A stretch of 64,000 nt of DNA from Methylotuvimicrobium sp. KM2 (GCF_038051925.1 NZ_CP150634.1:4534300-4598299), one strand, 5' to 3'. Positions 42,457 through 51,323 are shown, counted from the stretch's first letter. Numbers and translations are program-made. The notes: generated from the sequence alone by a model not told the origin.

Positions 42457-42608
42457 TTAACCCAGCCTTGACAAATCTAGCGCCTATAACCTAAATCATT
42501 AAAGTATAAAAATTAAAAAATTCACCCAAAATGGCCTTGTCACGCCATAATGTTTTTATTCTTTAATTTTAAATATCTTTTGTTCGACAAATGGTAAAGC
42601 TGGGTTAA
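42457..42608. mobile_element. 152-bp TTAACCCAGC-ended miniature element, copy 2
   Basis: The left end TTAACCCAGCCTTGACAAAT (42457) and the right end, read in reverse (TTAACCCAGCTTTACCATTT), are imperfect inverted repeats. The interior is A/T-rich and homologous to copy 1 at 28982-29116. The right tip TTAA (42605-42608) supplies the TAA stop codon of rsd (42607-42605 on the minus strand). Confidence 0.7.
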
Positions 42609-43051
42609 TTTAGCAGCATATTGCAAAGTTTGTCTTCCAATGTCATGCGGATAGCCAAATGCTCGCCTAGAATGGACAGGTCTTGCTCGAGAGCGCTGGG
42701 CGTTAGATGGTTTTTGGCGTGTTCATACTTATCGTTGAAAACGATTGCCGCATCGGTAGTTCTCGATAGCTCGGGATAGAGTTCGTTCGCAAAAGATAAC
42801 AATGCTTGGCGTTTTTCGTTACCGGACAATAACCGCTCATAAATACCGAAGTGCCAAAGCGACACGTAATCGACAAGTAATTGCGAAAATTCAGAAAGCC
42901 GAGTTTGAACTTTTTTACCGGCAGAAAAAGGCTTCAACTCGGCGATACGGCAATACATTGCCCACACCTCATGCCGTTCTTTTCTTAATTCGTCGATTAA
43001 AGCTGCCGTACCCCGGCGTCTTTCTGGAAAGGTTTGCATAACAGCGCTCAT
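42605..43051 (-). CDS. rsd: Rsd/AlgQ anti-sigma-70 regulator
   Basis: A 148-residue helical protein of the Rsd/AlgQ family, which binds sigma-70 region 4 and frees core RNA polymerase for alternative sigma factors. The family pattern is clear: LIDELRKERHEVWAMYCRIA, LLVDYVSLWHFGIYERLL, LSRTTDAAIVFNDKYEHAK and LGEHLAIRMTLEDKLCNMLL. The ATG at 43051 has GAGGG 8 bases before it; an upstream in-frame start (43114) is less likely. It ends unusually early, a few residues after the LEDKL motif, exactly where the miniature element begins; relatives carry a further 8-12 residues. The protein is therefore likely slightly truncated but may be functional. Confidence 0.87.
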   Translation of the reverse strand: MSAVMQTFPERRRGTAALIDELRKERHEVWAMYCRIAELKPFSAGKKVQTRLSEFSQLLVDYVSLWHFGIYERLLSGNEKRQALLSFANELYPELSRTTDAAIVFNDKYEHAKNHLTPSALEQDLSILGEHLAIRMTLEDKLCNMLLN

Positions 43052-43216
43052 CAGTCTGCCCTCGTTTTGTTGTTGTAATGCAAATCTAATCCAAAATTTA
43101 ATATAATGCAACAATCTATTAATTATTATGAAACTTTCTTGTGAAATCGATCAAGATTTACAATTTAAATGTTGCATTTTTGCAACAAACTTAAGGGCGG
43201 ATTGATTATTTTGGCA

Positions 43217-44023
43217 ATGAATATTTTTCTTGCGGTGGCGCTGCCCTGCGAGGCGAAACCGCTGGTTGCGCACTTCGGTTTGAAAAAAGACACTACGGTG
43301 CGCGCTTTCGCTATGTATCGTAATGAAGCGGTTTATTTGACCGTTACAGGACCGGGAAAAAGCGCAATGGCGGCAGGTTTGGCCTACACGCAAGCCGTTA
43401 GTGCCGGCCTTGAAAATGCGCTATTCGTCAATGTTGGAGTTGCAGGCCACAGGACGCATGATATCGGTAGCGCTTGGACAATCAATAAAATCAGCGATGC
43501 CGATACCGGTAGAAATCACTATCCGATGCCTATCTATGGCTTGCCATGCGCCGCGACATCGCTTTTGACGAGCTCCAAACCTCAGTTCGACTACAATCAC
43601 GAACATTTATGCGACATGGAAGCCTCGGCATTCTTTGAGACGGCGGCGCGGTTTTCGACTGGCGAATTGATCCAGTGCTTAAAAATTGTTTCGGACAACC
43701 GGTCGGAGCCGGGACACAATCTCGATCCGAAGGTTATCGAGAAATTGATAAGAGACAACATCGGACTTTTGGATCTCCTGCTCGATAAACTCAAAGAACG
43801 GGCCACGCTTGTTAACTCCCCCGAAGCGCCTAACTTCGAGTATTGGATTCGGCAATATCGTTTTACCGTAAGCGAACAAAACCGTCTGAAGAATTTGTTG
43901 TCACGATTCTCGGTATTAACCGGCAAAAGCCTAGAGTCGACCGGTTTGGAAATGGTCAAATCCGGAAAAGACTTGTTGGCGGCCTTGGAAGGCCAACTTG
44001 ATAAAATAAAGTACGAGTTATAA
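43217..44023 (+). CDS. Nucleoside phosphorylase / MTA-SAH nucleosidase-like protein
   Basis: A 268-residue protein of the PNP/UDP phosphorylase superfamily. The N-terminus MNIFLAVALPCEAKPLVAHF is the first beta strand of the fold, not a signal peptide. TVTGPGKSAMAAGLAY and NVGVAGHRTHDIGSAWTINK (about 66-105) are the ribose/phosphate-binding region. CDMEASAFFETAARF with DMEAS is the base-binding signature, followed by IVSDN. The C-terminal ~90 residues are an added helical region not needed for the fold. Substrate is not known. The start at 43217 is chosen over an earlier ATG at 43169 because it matches the family. Divergent from rsd. Confidence 0.8.
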   Translation: MNIFLAVALPCEAKPLVAHFGLKKDTTVRAFAMYRNEAVYLTVTGPGKSAMAAGLAYTQAVSAGLENALFVNVGVAGHRTHDIGSAWTINKISDADTGRNHYPMPIYGLPCAATSLLTSSKPQFDYNHEHLCDMEASAFFETAARFSTGELIQCLKIVSDNRSEPGHNLDPKVIEKLIRDNIGLLDLLLDKLKERATLVNSPEAPNFEYWIRQYRFTVSEQNRLKNLLSRFSVLTGKSLESTGLEMVKSGKDLLAALEGQLDKIKYEL

Positions 44024-44191
44024 ATCGGGCAAACAAGGTCGACAATAAGCACGGACCGAGCGCTTTATCATTCGCGCATCTAATTTCGGAAGTGCTCGAT
44101 GAGTTGCTGGTCCCTTGATGTGCATTCAATGCTGGATTTTGCTCTGCTATGGGTATAATTATCGATTTAAGCAAAAAATGGGGACTGCATT

Positions 44192-44932
44192 ATGGCTGTA
44201 CGATTAGATATCGAGTTAACTGATAGTGAGAAAGCCGCTATGGCCGCGATTCCATCTACATCATGGTTTACGCAATTTATATATCGAAACGCGGAGTCTC
44301 CTATCCACCCAAATCCAAAACTTGCCGAAAATAACGAAATGAAGCAAGCCATGGTTAGCGATTGGGTGACTGAGTCGGTTAAAGGCAAAAGAGTCTTAGA
44401 TTTGTTTTCAGCCAATGGAGGGTTTTCTATCATGGCCGCTCTTGCAGGTGCTAAAGAAGTGGTTGGCGTGGAGTTCTCGGAAGAACGAATCAAATGCGCT
44501 CAGTTTATAGCGAGTACACTGAAATCTGATTGCAAAATCGAATTCATACATGGCGATGTCTATCAAATACAAAACTATTTCGATGAGCCGTTCGATGTCG
44601 TACTCTGTCTTGGTGGGCTATATCACATTGCAGACCCGGCGTTTGTATTGCGTCAGATTGGTGCTCTGACTAAGGAGCGCCTACTTATGCAGACATCTCA
44701 GGTGCTGCCTATTCCCGGTAACTGGGCTAAATTCATTGTGCGGCGCCAAGATAAAACTCAAGGTGGCATGACAAGTATTCGGGGAGGGTACGGAACCTGG
44801 TTCTATTCGCCCGGTTGTCTTCGAGAGCTGCTGCTGCACGGTGGCTTTAATATTGTTGAAGAACGGCAGCCATCGATACTTAAGCGTCAACGTTTTCCGT
44901 GGTTCTTTGCATCTTGTGAGCCCTTGAACTAA
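44192..44932 (+). CDS. Class I SAM-dependent methyltransferase
   Basis: A 246-residue methyltransferase of unknown substrate. The SAM motif is VLDLFSANGGFSIMAALAGA (about 69-88), followed by the acidic ribose-binding Glu in VVGVEFSEERI and FDVVLCLGGLYHIADPAFVL. The C-terminal part (QGGMTSIRGGYGTWFYSPGC, RQPSILKRQRFPWFFA) resembles the DUF1698/CmoB side of the superfamily, but it lacks the N-terminal CmoB domain. GGGGA lies 8 bases before the ATG. Isolated between the phosphorylase gene and a repeat cluster. It might modify a metabolite, sugar or tRNA; no evidence decides. Confidence 0.82.
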   Translation: MAVRLDIELTDSEKAAMAAIPSTSWFTQFIYRNAESPIHPNPKLAENNEMKQAMVSDWVTESVKGKRVLDLFSANGGFSIMAALAGAKEVVGVEFSEERIKCAQFIASTLKSDCKIEFIHGDVYQIQNYFDEPFDVVLCLGGLYHIADPAFVLRQIGALTKERLLMQTSQVLPIPGNWAKFIVRRQDKTQGGMTSIRGGYGTWFYSPGCLRELLLHGGFNIVEERQPSILKRQRFPWFFASCEPLN

Positions 44933-45059
44933 GCCGAGTAAACAAGAAGCAACCCGTTAAGGGTTTCGCGAACAACACCTTCCTGCAGTTATGAAATTTG
45001 CCCAGGGCAAACGTATTAAAAATACCTTTACTCATCGTAGATGAAAATTCGGCCTCGGG

Positions 45060-45240
45060 GTGCCCGTTAAAGGACGCCGTAAACCCAGCACCTAAATTAG
45101 CTATAATATTAAACATAGCTAAAGGGCTATGGAATTTAGGTGCTGGGTAAATACGTCCATGTAGGCTCTGTGCCAGCTCCATGCTGGCAAAGCCTTTATG
45201 AACGCTATGGATGGCGTGAATGTCGATTTTGCAGGAGCAA
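45060..45240. repeat. Family B repeat, copy before the hydrolase gene
   Basis: Contains GGACGCCGTAAACCCAGCAC, the inverted phrase GGCTATGGAATTTAGGTGCT, CCATGTAGGCTC and CGATTTTGCAGGAGCAAAAA. It is followed by GGCACTGCCGAAATTTGAAG (about 45270), the short motif also seen near 1040 and 49930. Just before it, TCGTAGATGAAAATTCGGCC (about 45040) matches a motif seen at several other repeats. The 44933-45395 gap contains nothing else. Confidence 0.55.
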
Positions 45241-45395
45241 AAATCGACCTAGCACCCCGAGGCCTCCTCCGGCACTGCCGAAATTTGAAGTGCGAAAGGT
45301 ATAAACATAGCGTTAAGAGACATCGTGTCGGCATTTTGCGAAAGGTTTATTTGACGTTTAAAAAACAGCATGACAAAGTCGAGCTAGGCTTTTTG

Positions 45396-46424
45396 ATGGA
45401 CCAATTCAGCCTTTGGCGATACGTCATTGGGGCAAGCAGCTTGGTTTTGCTCACCTTCCTGGTTGCGTCATGGCTAGTAGGCGGTGCGTTAGTCGCTCCG
45501 AATCAGCGTTATATAGGATCGGAAAATTTAGAATTTCCGGTAGACGAGGTTATGCTCGATAGCGAATCCGGTGCCTCAATAGCGACTTGGTATGCATCGA
45601 GTGATGATGCAAAAGCGACAATTATTTTGCTGCATCCGGTTCGCGCGAATCGCAAAGCCATGCTCGGGCGCGCCAAGTTGTTTCTCGATGCGGGATATGC
45701 CGTGATTTTGATCGATTTTCAAGCGCACGGTGAAAGTTTAGGTCGATATATCACATTCGGACATCTCGAGCGCCATGATGTGCGTGCGGCTGTGGCTTAT
45801 GCCCGGAAGCTGAATCCTGGGCATCGAATCGGGGTTGTTGCGATTTCATTAGGCGCCGCCGCCGCATTATTGGCATCGCCGCTAGGTGTCGATGCATTGG
45901 TTTTGGAGTCGGTCTATAGCACAATAGCCGAAGCGGTCGACAACCGGGTTGCTATGCGTGTTGGGCCATTGAGCTATGCATTGACGCCATTATTGCTTTG
46001 GCAGCTTAAACCACGCTTGGGTTTTTCACCATCGGACCTTCGCCCTATCGATTATATCGCCAAGTCCCAAGCGCCTGTTCTAATCGCAAATGGCGAACTT
46101 GACCGGCATACGCCGATTACTCAAGCACGGCAGTTGTTCGATGCGGCGAACACGCCTAAACGGTGGGTCGTTTTCAAGGGGGCGGCCCATAACGACTTAT
46201 TCGAATACAATGCCAAGCAATACAAAGACGAAGTATTAGCGTTTCTCGACCGATATTTAAAACCCGGAAATAGACCGAATGCAACGACCGACAGTTTACG
46301 TTTCAGTTCCGGCTATTCGGTCCGCAAGGCTTCCAGCGGATTCAACCGGGCGGCTTTGATCGCCGGCATTACACCGGCGGCCATGCCGATCGCCAGCGAC
46401 AACAAAAAGGCGGCGGCCAAGTAA
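45396..46424 (+). CDS. Alpha/beta hydrolase, membrane-anchored
   Basis: A 342-residue serine-hydrolase-fold protein with an N-terminal membrane anchor (about 7-30). The nucleophile elbow is VVAISLGAAAA (Ser at about 161), preceded by IDFQAHGESLGR and followed by an acidic residue in LIANGELDRHTPI and His in FKGAAHNDLFEY, giving the full Ser-Asp-His set. Probably an esterase or lipase-like enzyme; substrate unknown. The ATG at 45396 is chosen over a start at 45198 that lies in repeat DNA. Its last ~37 codons (46313-46424) run antisense into the permease gene; the tail after DRYLKPGNRP is not conserved-looking, so the native stop may have been lost. Confidence 0.82.
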   Translation: MDQFSLWRYVIGASSLVLLTFLVASWLVGGALVAPNQRYIGSENLEFPVDEVMLDSESGASIATWYASSDDAKATIILLHPVRANRKAMLGRAKLFLDAGYAVILIDFQAHGESLGRYITFGHLERHDVRAAVAYARKLNPGHRIGVVAISLGAAAALLASPLGVDALVLESVYSTIAEAVDNRVAMRVGPLSYALTPLLLWQLKPRLGFSPSDLRPIDYIAKSQAPVLIANGELDRHTPITQARQLFDAANTPKRWVVFKGAAHNDLFEYNAKQYKDEVLAFLDRYLKPGNRPNATTDSLRFSSGYSVRKASSGFNRAALIAGITPAAMPIASDNKKAAAK

Positions 46425-47512
46425 CCCCATGCCAATTGCACCGGCAAAGCCGGAATAAACTCGACGATCAATTGCACGGTAAGCATGCCGACGGCAATAC
46501 CGACCATTCCGCCGGCAAGACTGAGCGCCAAGGCTTCGGCTAAAAACAACTGAAAAACCACACGGCGTTCGGCGCCGAGCGCCCGCAATAGGCCGATTTC
46601 GGAGATACGTTCGGAAACGGCGATCGTCATGATCGTCAAAATGCCGACCGAACCGACCAATAACGAAATGCCGCCTAACGCGCCGATTCCCAGCGTCAGA
46701 ATCGATAACACCGAATCCATGGTTTCGAGCATTTTATTTTGCGTGATGATCGTAAAATCCTCTAGACCGTGACGGCGAATCAATAACTCTTTGATGGCTT
46801 GTTCGACTATTTCGACCGAAATATCGGGATTGTAAATGACATCGATCTCCATCAGGCTTTGTCGGTTGAATAATTCCAAGGCCTTGTCCGCCGGGATATA
46901 GACCGTATCGTCCAGGTCAAATCCGAGCATTTGGCCTTTCGATTCCATCACGCCGATAATCCGGTAGCGGTCTCCGCCGATGCGAATACGCTCGCCCAGC
47001 GGATTAGTGCGACCAAATAGTTCGCTAGCCAATTTACTACCCAAAACGGCGAATGCTCGAGAAGCGCTCTGTTCATCCACCGGCAGAAAACGGCCGATGA
47101 CGATATTGATTTTCCAAATTTCCGGTAATGCCGAACCCACGCCGAAAACATTGGCGCGCCGGTGACGGCCTATCGTTTCCACGCGCGCATTGCCTTGCAC
47201 CATCGGCATTGCGGCGATGACATTCGGGAGCCTGCCGACACTCACGGCATCATCGATCGTCAAGGGCCTCACCGTGCTAATGGTGGCTCCCGATATGCCG
47301 AAGGTCGTGGTTTTGCCTGGGGTGATCGCGAGCAGATTCGTTCCGAATTGCGTGAATTCGTCCAACACGAAACGATGAATGCCTTGTCCGATCGATGTCA
47401 GAATCACGACGGCGGCAATGCCGATAATCAAGCCCAGCGCGGTCAACGAAGAACGCAGCTTTTGATTCAGTACAGTCCGTAGCGACAATCCGGCCAAATC
47501 GAAAATAGTCAT
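46313..47512 (-). CDS. MacB/FtsX-type ABC permease (second of pair)
   Basis: A 399-residue permease of the type found in MacAB export systems. N-terminal TM (about 18-40), a large periplasmic domain (about 41-270, MacB_PCD) and three C-terminal TMs (about 275-300, 325-350, 360-385). Family motifs: GLIIGIAAVVILTSIGQG, ISEIGLLRALGAERRVVFQL, and the C-terminal MPAIKAARLNPLEALRTE. It starts 7 bases downstream of a second permease of the same type. No ATPase or HlyD partner is adjacent on either side, so the pair must work with proteins encoded elsewhere or be relics of a larger operon. Confidence 0.9.
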   Translation of the reverse strand: MTIFDLAGLSLRTVLNQKLRSSLTALGLIIGIAAVVILTSIGQGIHRFVLDEFTQFGTNLLAITPGKTTTFGISGATISTVRPLTIDDAVSVGRLPNVIAAMPMVQGNARVETIGRHRRANVFGVGSALPEIWKINIVIGRFLPVDEQSASRAFAVLGSKLASELFGRTNPLGERIRIGGDRYRIIGVMESKGQMLGFDLDDTVYIPADKALELFNRQSLMEIDVIYNPDISVEIVEQAIKELLIRRHGLEDFTIITQNKMLETMDSVLSILTLGIGALGGISLLVGSVGILTIMTIAVSERISEIGLLRALGAERRVVFQLFLAEALALSLAGGMVGIAVGMLTVQLIVEFIPALPVQLAWGYLAAAFLLSLAIGMAAGVMPAIKAARLNPLEALRTE

Positions 47513-47519
47513 CGCCAGC

Positions 47520-48731
47520 TTACCTTTTCGAAAGCGCGGAAACCGGGTCCATCTTCGCCGCCTTGCGCGCCGGCAACACCCCGAAAATCAAGCCTGTCGC
47601 CAGCGATACGGCTAGCGCGGCGGCAAGCGCCCAATTCGGAAGAATGAACGGAAACGCCGGATATAGCATTTGCAACACGAACAGAATCGACTGACCGGCG
47701 GCGAGTCCTAAAACCGCCCCGGCCAACGATAACAGCGCCGCCTCGGTCAAAAACAAACGCTGCAATTGGTTTTTGGTTGCGCCTAATGCCCGCAACAAGC
47801 CGATTTCGGAAGTTCGCTGTGTCACGCTGACCAACATCACATTCATGACCAGCACGCCCGCCACCGCAAGGCTGATTCCGGCAATGCCGGCTACAGTCAA
47901 GGTAAGCGCGGTCAATATTTTGTCGAAGGTTTGCACCACGCTGTCTTGCGTAATGATTGTCACATCGTCTTCACCTTCATGACGGGCCTTGATGATCTCG
48001 CGTATATCATCGACCGCTTTATACATCGCCGGTTTTGATTTGGCTTCGACCAACACTCGGAACAGCCCTTCCGTATCGAACAGTGCTTGTGCCGAGGCAA
48101 CCGGAACGATCACGATTTCATCGAAACCGACGCCAATCGACTGGCCTTCGGTCGACAGCACGCCGACGACTCGAAAACGCCGGTCATGAATACGCAACCA
48201 TTGGCCGATGGCCGGTCTCTTCGGAAATAATTCCTCGCGGATCGTTTGGCCGATGACGCAGACTTGTTGAGCACGCTTGACATCCGTATCCGGTAAAAAA
48301 AGGCCCTGAGCCATAGTCAATCGACGCACGCGCTGCAGCGCATGAGTCGAACCCAAAATATTCGCCTCGCGCTCGAGCGCTTGGCCGCGCACCGAAACCG
48401 GCGCGGACCCGACCGAAATCGGCGCGACTGCGGCGATATAATGACTCCTGAATAAGGCTTCGGCATCGTCGAGCGTTAAATCGCGCGGCGTTTCACCCAT
48501 GACCGGCGGGTGCCCTCCGACGGTTTCCGTTCTGCCCGGCAAAATGATCACTAAATGCGTACCGAGCGCTTCGAATTCTTGGACTATGTAATTGCGAGCG
48601 CTTTCACCCAATGCAACCAATACAGTGACCGACGCTACGCCGATGCTCATCGCGAGAATAATCAAAGAAACTCGAAGCGGCTGTGTTTTGATCGCGCTTA
48701 TGGCTTGATTTAGGGTGTCGGTTATTCTCAT
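47520..48731 (-). CDS. MacB/FtsX-type ABC permease (first of pair)
   Basis: A 403-residue permease, paralogous to the following gene: MSIGVASVTVLVALGESARN at the N-terminus, a periplasmic MacB_PCD domain, then TSEIGLLRALGATKNQLQRL and three C-terminal TMs ending PARKAAKMDPVSALSKR. The two share order and spacing but are clearly diverged. The upstream ~1.5 kb (48732-50259) has no gene; an IS66-like MITE sits 117 bases before the start. In related genomes an ATPase and a membrane-fusion protein usually precede such a pair; their absence here suggests loss or rearrangement. Confidence 0.9.
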   Translation of the reverse strand: MRITDTLNQAISAIKTQPLRVSLIILAMSIGVASVTVLVALGESARNYIVQEFEALGTHLVIILPGRTETVGGHPPVMGETPRDLTLDDAEALFRSHYIAAVAPISVGSAPVSVRGQALEREANILGSTHALQRVRRLTMAQGLFLPDTDVKRAQQVCVIGQTIREELFPKRPAIGQWLRIHDRRFRVVGVLSTEGQSIGVGFDEIVIVPVASAQALFDTEGLFRVLVEAKSKPAMYKAVDDIREIIKARHEGEDDVTIITQDSVVQTFDKILTALTLTVAGIAGISLAVAGVLVMNVMLVSVTQRTSEIGLLRALGATKNQLQRLFLTEAALLSLAGAVLGLAAGQSILFVLQMLYPAFPFILPNWALAAALAVSLATGLIFGVLPARKAAKMDPVSALSKR

Positions 48732-48848
48732 GAAAATTTAGGGCGCAGATACCGGCATGTTTTACATAGGCTGAAAGGAAATTAAGGCTTGGCAGATTTT
48801 TTGATTTCTTATATTAAGAAGGAATCATCGAGCATGTATTGTTCTTTT

Positions 48849-49405
48849 GTAACTATTCAGTCCCCCGGAAATTATCGTTCCCACGCTGGAGCGCTCGGCG
48901 TTATACATAAGTCATTTATCCTGAATTCGGCAGTTTAACCATGAAGCGCATGAAGTTCATGAAGGATTCCAAGAACTTAACAAATCCTTCTCGCTAACCT
49001 TTTTGGTGAGCGAAAGTTCTATACAAACACGTAATAAGCTATTGAATTAACTTCCTATTCTTCATGATCTTCATGGTGCATGGTGAAATGCTTTTTCTAG
49101 GTTTATTATCCTTTTGCAATTATAGCCAATGAGTCCTCGATACCATTTATTGCTGCTTAGCACTCTCGGCTCCGAAATCGCGATCTGGGGATCGCTCCCA
49201 CATAGCGTCCGCCGCCACTCTCTCTGTGGGAGCGACGCCTTCGTCGCGACTATCGAAGCCGTTAACGCTCAAACTCCAATAGCCTTTTCGGACAACACAG
49301 CAATTTAGAACTCGGTCGCTACTTTTTGCACAATAGGTATATTTATACTTGTGTATAACGACGAGCTCTGGAGCGTGGGAACGATAGGGGGGGGTGAATA
49401 ATTAC
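48849..49405. mobile_element. IS66-like MITE, copy 2 (557 bp), with a nested repeat
   Basis: GTAACTATTCAGTCCCCC at the left and GGGGTGAATAATTAC at the right are the inverted ends. GTTCTTTT is duplicated on both sides (48841-48848 and 49406-49413), a perfect 8-bp target duplication. The interior matches copies 1 and 3 except for a family C element inserted at about 48921-49104. No coding capacity. Confidence 0.82.
48921..49104. repeat. Family C repeat, copy 4, nested in MITE copy 2
   Basis: Left end CTGAATTCGGCAGTTTAACC, right end GAAATGCTTTTTCTAGG; TTATCC stands on both sides (about 48916-48921 and 49106-49111), a possible target duplication. Compared with MITE copy 3, this block is an insertion between CATAAGTCA and TTTTGCAAT, so it arrived after the MITE. 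Interior shares CTATACAAAC and ATTGAATTAACTTCC with copy 1. Confidence 0.6.
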
Positions 49406-49413
49406 GTTCTTTT

Positions 49414-50259
49414 ATTTAAGGCAATGTTTATAAAGTACTTAATTTATAGCTATTTTAGATAAGTTGATTATAATCGACTTGTGTTCCCTTAGAGTCAATA
49501 CTTCCTTCTTCGTTGTTTTAGTAATGCGCTTGAAGGTAAAACGAATTGACTAGCGTAAACATAACAGCTGTATTTACGGATTAGATGGTTTGGTTTGTGT
49601 TAGTTGCGACTACTTGACTGCTCGGAAACACTTTGTTTGAGTTAAGCTTAATTTAAAAAGGTAATTATTAAAAATAATAACGGTATGTCTGTTTTTCGCT
49701 TCGTTTTGATGCCGCGCAACTTTGAACATCAATGAGTTAAAAAACCGCCCTGGTTATCATGAAGAGTGTATTTATCGGAGATGCCGGCAGCAGATGGGGG
49801 CATAAAGTCTGCTTGGAAGGGTTTGTTCTGCATTTTCAATCACTGCGCTAAGCAAAAAAGTTTAATCATCTTTAAGGGTGCGATTTTAGTTTTATGGCGG
49901 CAATACCAGCAGGGGCTGTCGTTACTGCCTTTCGCACTTCAAATTTCGGCAGCACCTAAGGAAGCGCCGGGGGCTGGCATAGAGCCTAAAGGGGTATATT
50001 GACGGCGTCCTTTGACGGGCTCCCCTGTGCCGAATTTTGATCTACGGTGAGTATATCTTCATGGCTGGGCTTGTCAGATTGTTACCTGAAAAAGTTGAGA
50101 CATTTTCATTGCGCATGAAATAGAAGGACGATTCATCTACATAAATTGTAAATGGCCTAATAATCTTTCCATCTTGTTTATTTTGGTAATTGCCGAACGA
50201 CATCCTGTCAATATTTGAGCAGGGTTTTTAATGTGAAAACTGGTATAGGTGAAATAACG
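49414..50259. other. Gene-free A/T-rich stretch with scattered repeat motifs
   Basis: From 49414 to about 49760 the DNA is A/T-rich and shows no gene. From about 49766 to 50045 it contains repeat fragments: CTTTCGCACTTCAAATTTCG, GGCAGCACCTAAGGAAGCGC, TTGACGGCGTCCTTTGACGG and GCCGAATTTTGATCTACGG. A 78-codon frame over 49766-50002 is judged an artefact of these repeats. From 50046 to 50259 lies the upstream region of the HbpS-like gene, with no promoter I can name confidently. Confidence 0.5.
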
Positions 50260-51066
50260 ATGAAAACAATAAAAACAGTGTATTTGACTATAAGTTCGAC
50301 AGTTTTACTATTCGGCAGTCAATCCTTAATGGCAGCGTGTAATGACGTTCCACGGCAAGTATTGGAAAATGCAATAGTCGCCGCTGAATCAGCTGGGACT
50401 GATACCGGCGGCTATGGCTTGCCGATGTGGGTGACGATGGTGGATGAAACGGGAAAAGTTTGTCATGTGGCGACTAGCGGGACGATAGGTGCGGGAGCGG
50501 GAAACACTCAATGGCTGGGAAGCCGGATTATTTCGGCTCAAAAAGCCAATACGGCCAATGCGTTCAGCTTGGATGGCTATGCCATATCGACAGCTAACTT
50601 ATATAGCGCTGTGCAGCCGGGAGGAAGCTTATACGGCCTTCAACATAGCAACCCGGTTGATTCTACTCGGGCCTATGCGGGAAGCCCCAATGCTTACGGT
50701 ACGAATCGCGACCCTTTGAGGAATCGACGGATTGGTGGTGTCAATGTATTTGGCGGCGGTTTGGCATTGTACTCAGGGGGCAAAAAAATCGGCGCTATCG
50801 GCGTTTCCGGAGATACCTCTTGCCGTGACCATGCCTATGCATGGCGAGTAAGAACAGCGCTCGACATGCATCCGGGTGGCACGGGGATAAGCACTGTTAA
50901 CCTTAATGCCGACGGAGTTGTTCAAACGCCTATTGCAGGTGCAACCGTCGGAGACGAGATGATCTTGACCGGCAGCGGCGGTTACTGGGATGCTTGGTCG
51001 CAGCCGGCTTGCCCTAATTCGACCAATGCCGTAACGTCCGATAACGGAACTTTGCAGGCACCTTGA
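50260..51066 (+). CDS. Secreted HbpS/GlcG-family (DUF336) protein
   Basis: A 268-residue exported protein. The ATG at 50260 has AGGTGA 8 bases upstream; an earlier in-frame start at 50215 is less likely. The signal peptide ends QSLMA-ACND near residue 25. The mature N-terminal part resembles the HbpS/GlcG fold, which binds haem in some members. Matching segments are VLENAIVAAESAGTDTGGYG, PMWVTMVDETGKVCHVATSG, SAQKANTANAFSLDG and NVFGGGLALYSGGKKIGAIG followed by GVSGDTSCRDH. The last ~80 residues (HPGGTGISTVNLNADGVVQT...) are outside the usual domain. Ligand binding is inference from family only. Confidence 0.8.
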   Translation: MKTIKTVYLTISSTVLLFGSQSLMAACNDVPRQVLENAIVAAESAGTDTGGYGLPMWVTMVDETGKVCHVATSGTIGAGAGNTQWLGSRIISAQKANTANAFSLDGYAISTANLYSAVQPGGSLYGLQHSNPVDSTRAYAGSPNAYGTNRDPLRNRRIGGVNVFGGGLALYSGGKKIGAIGVSGDTSCRDHAYAWRVRTALDMHPGGTGISTVNLNADGVVQTPIAGATVGDEMILTGSGGYWDAWSQPACPNSTNAVTSDNGTLQAP

Positions 51067-51116
51067 TAAGGATTCGGTCATAAATAACTTCCCTATTTTT
51101 TAATTTACGGTAAGCA

Positions 51117-51214
51117 GGTTCGGTTGCTCGATTGATAGGTGTCGGCGGCAAGGAAAGCCGCCGTCAAGCCTACACGGACGTATTCACGGCGTCCTGTCAA
51201 GCGAGTTACCGAGC
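51117..51214. repeat. Family B repeat, copy after the HbpS-like gene
   Basis: GGTTCGGTTGCTCGATTGAT at the left and GTCAAGCGAGTTACCGAGCC at the right are inverted. The interior reads TGTCGGCGGCAAGGAAAGCC and AAGCCTACACGGACGTATTC. The outer pair TAAATAACTTCC (51081) and GGAAGTTATTTTT (51238) brackets it, as at 9586-9745. Confidence 0.65.
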
Positions 51215-51323
51215 CCGCTACAAAACTCATAGCTCCAGGAAGTTATTTTTCACGAAATCCTAAAGACCTCGTGGAACACAGAGAGCAGGGATAGCTCTCT
51301 TGCTTTAAATTGAAATTTTTCCG

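Noticed and set aside
43169..43216. Signal peptide on the nucleoside phosphorylase-like protein
   Set aside because: The hydrophobic N-terminus is the first beta strand of the phosphorylase fold and lacks a positively charged n-region when started at 43217.
45198..45395. Extended start for the alpha/beta hydrolase
   Set aside because: The added 66 residues come from repeat sequence; the ATG at 45396 begins a normal membrane-anchored hydrolase.
49766..50002. Possible 78-codon gene
   Set aside because: It consists of repeat fragments shared with other intergenic regions and shows no coding signature.
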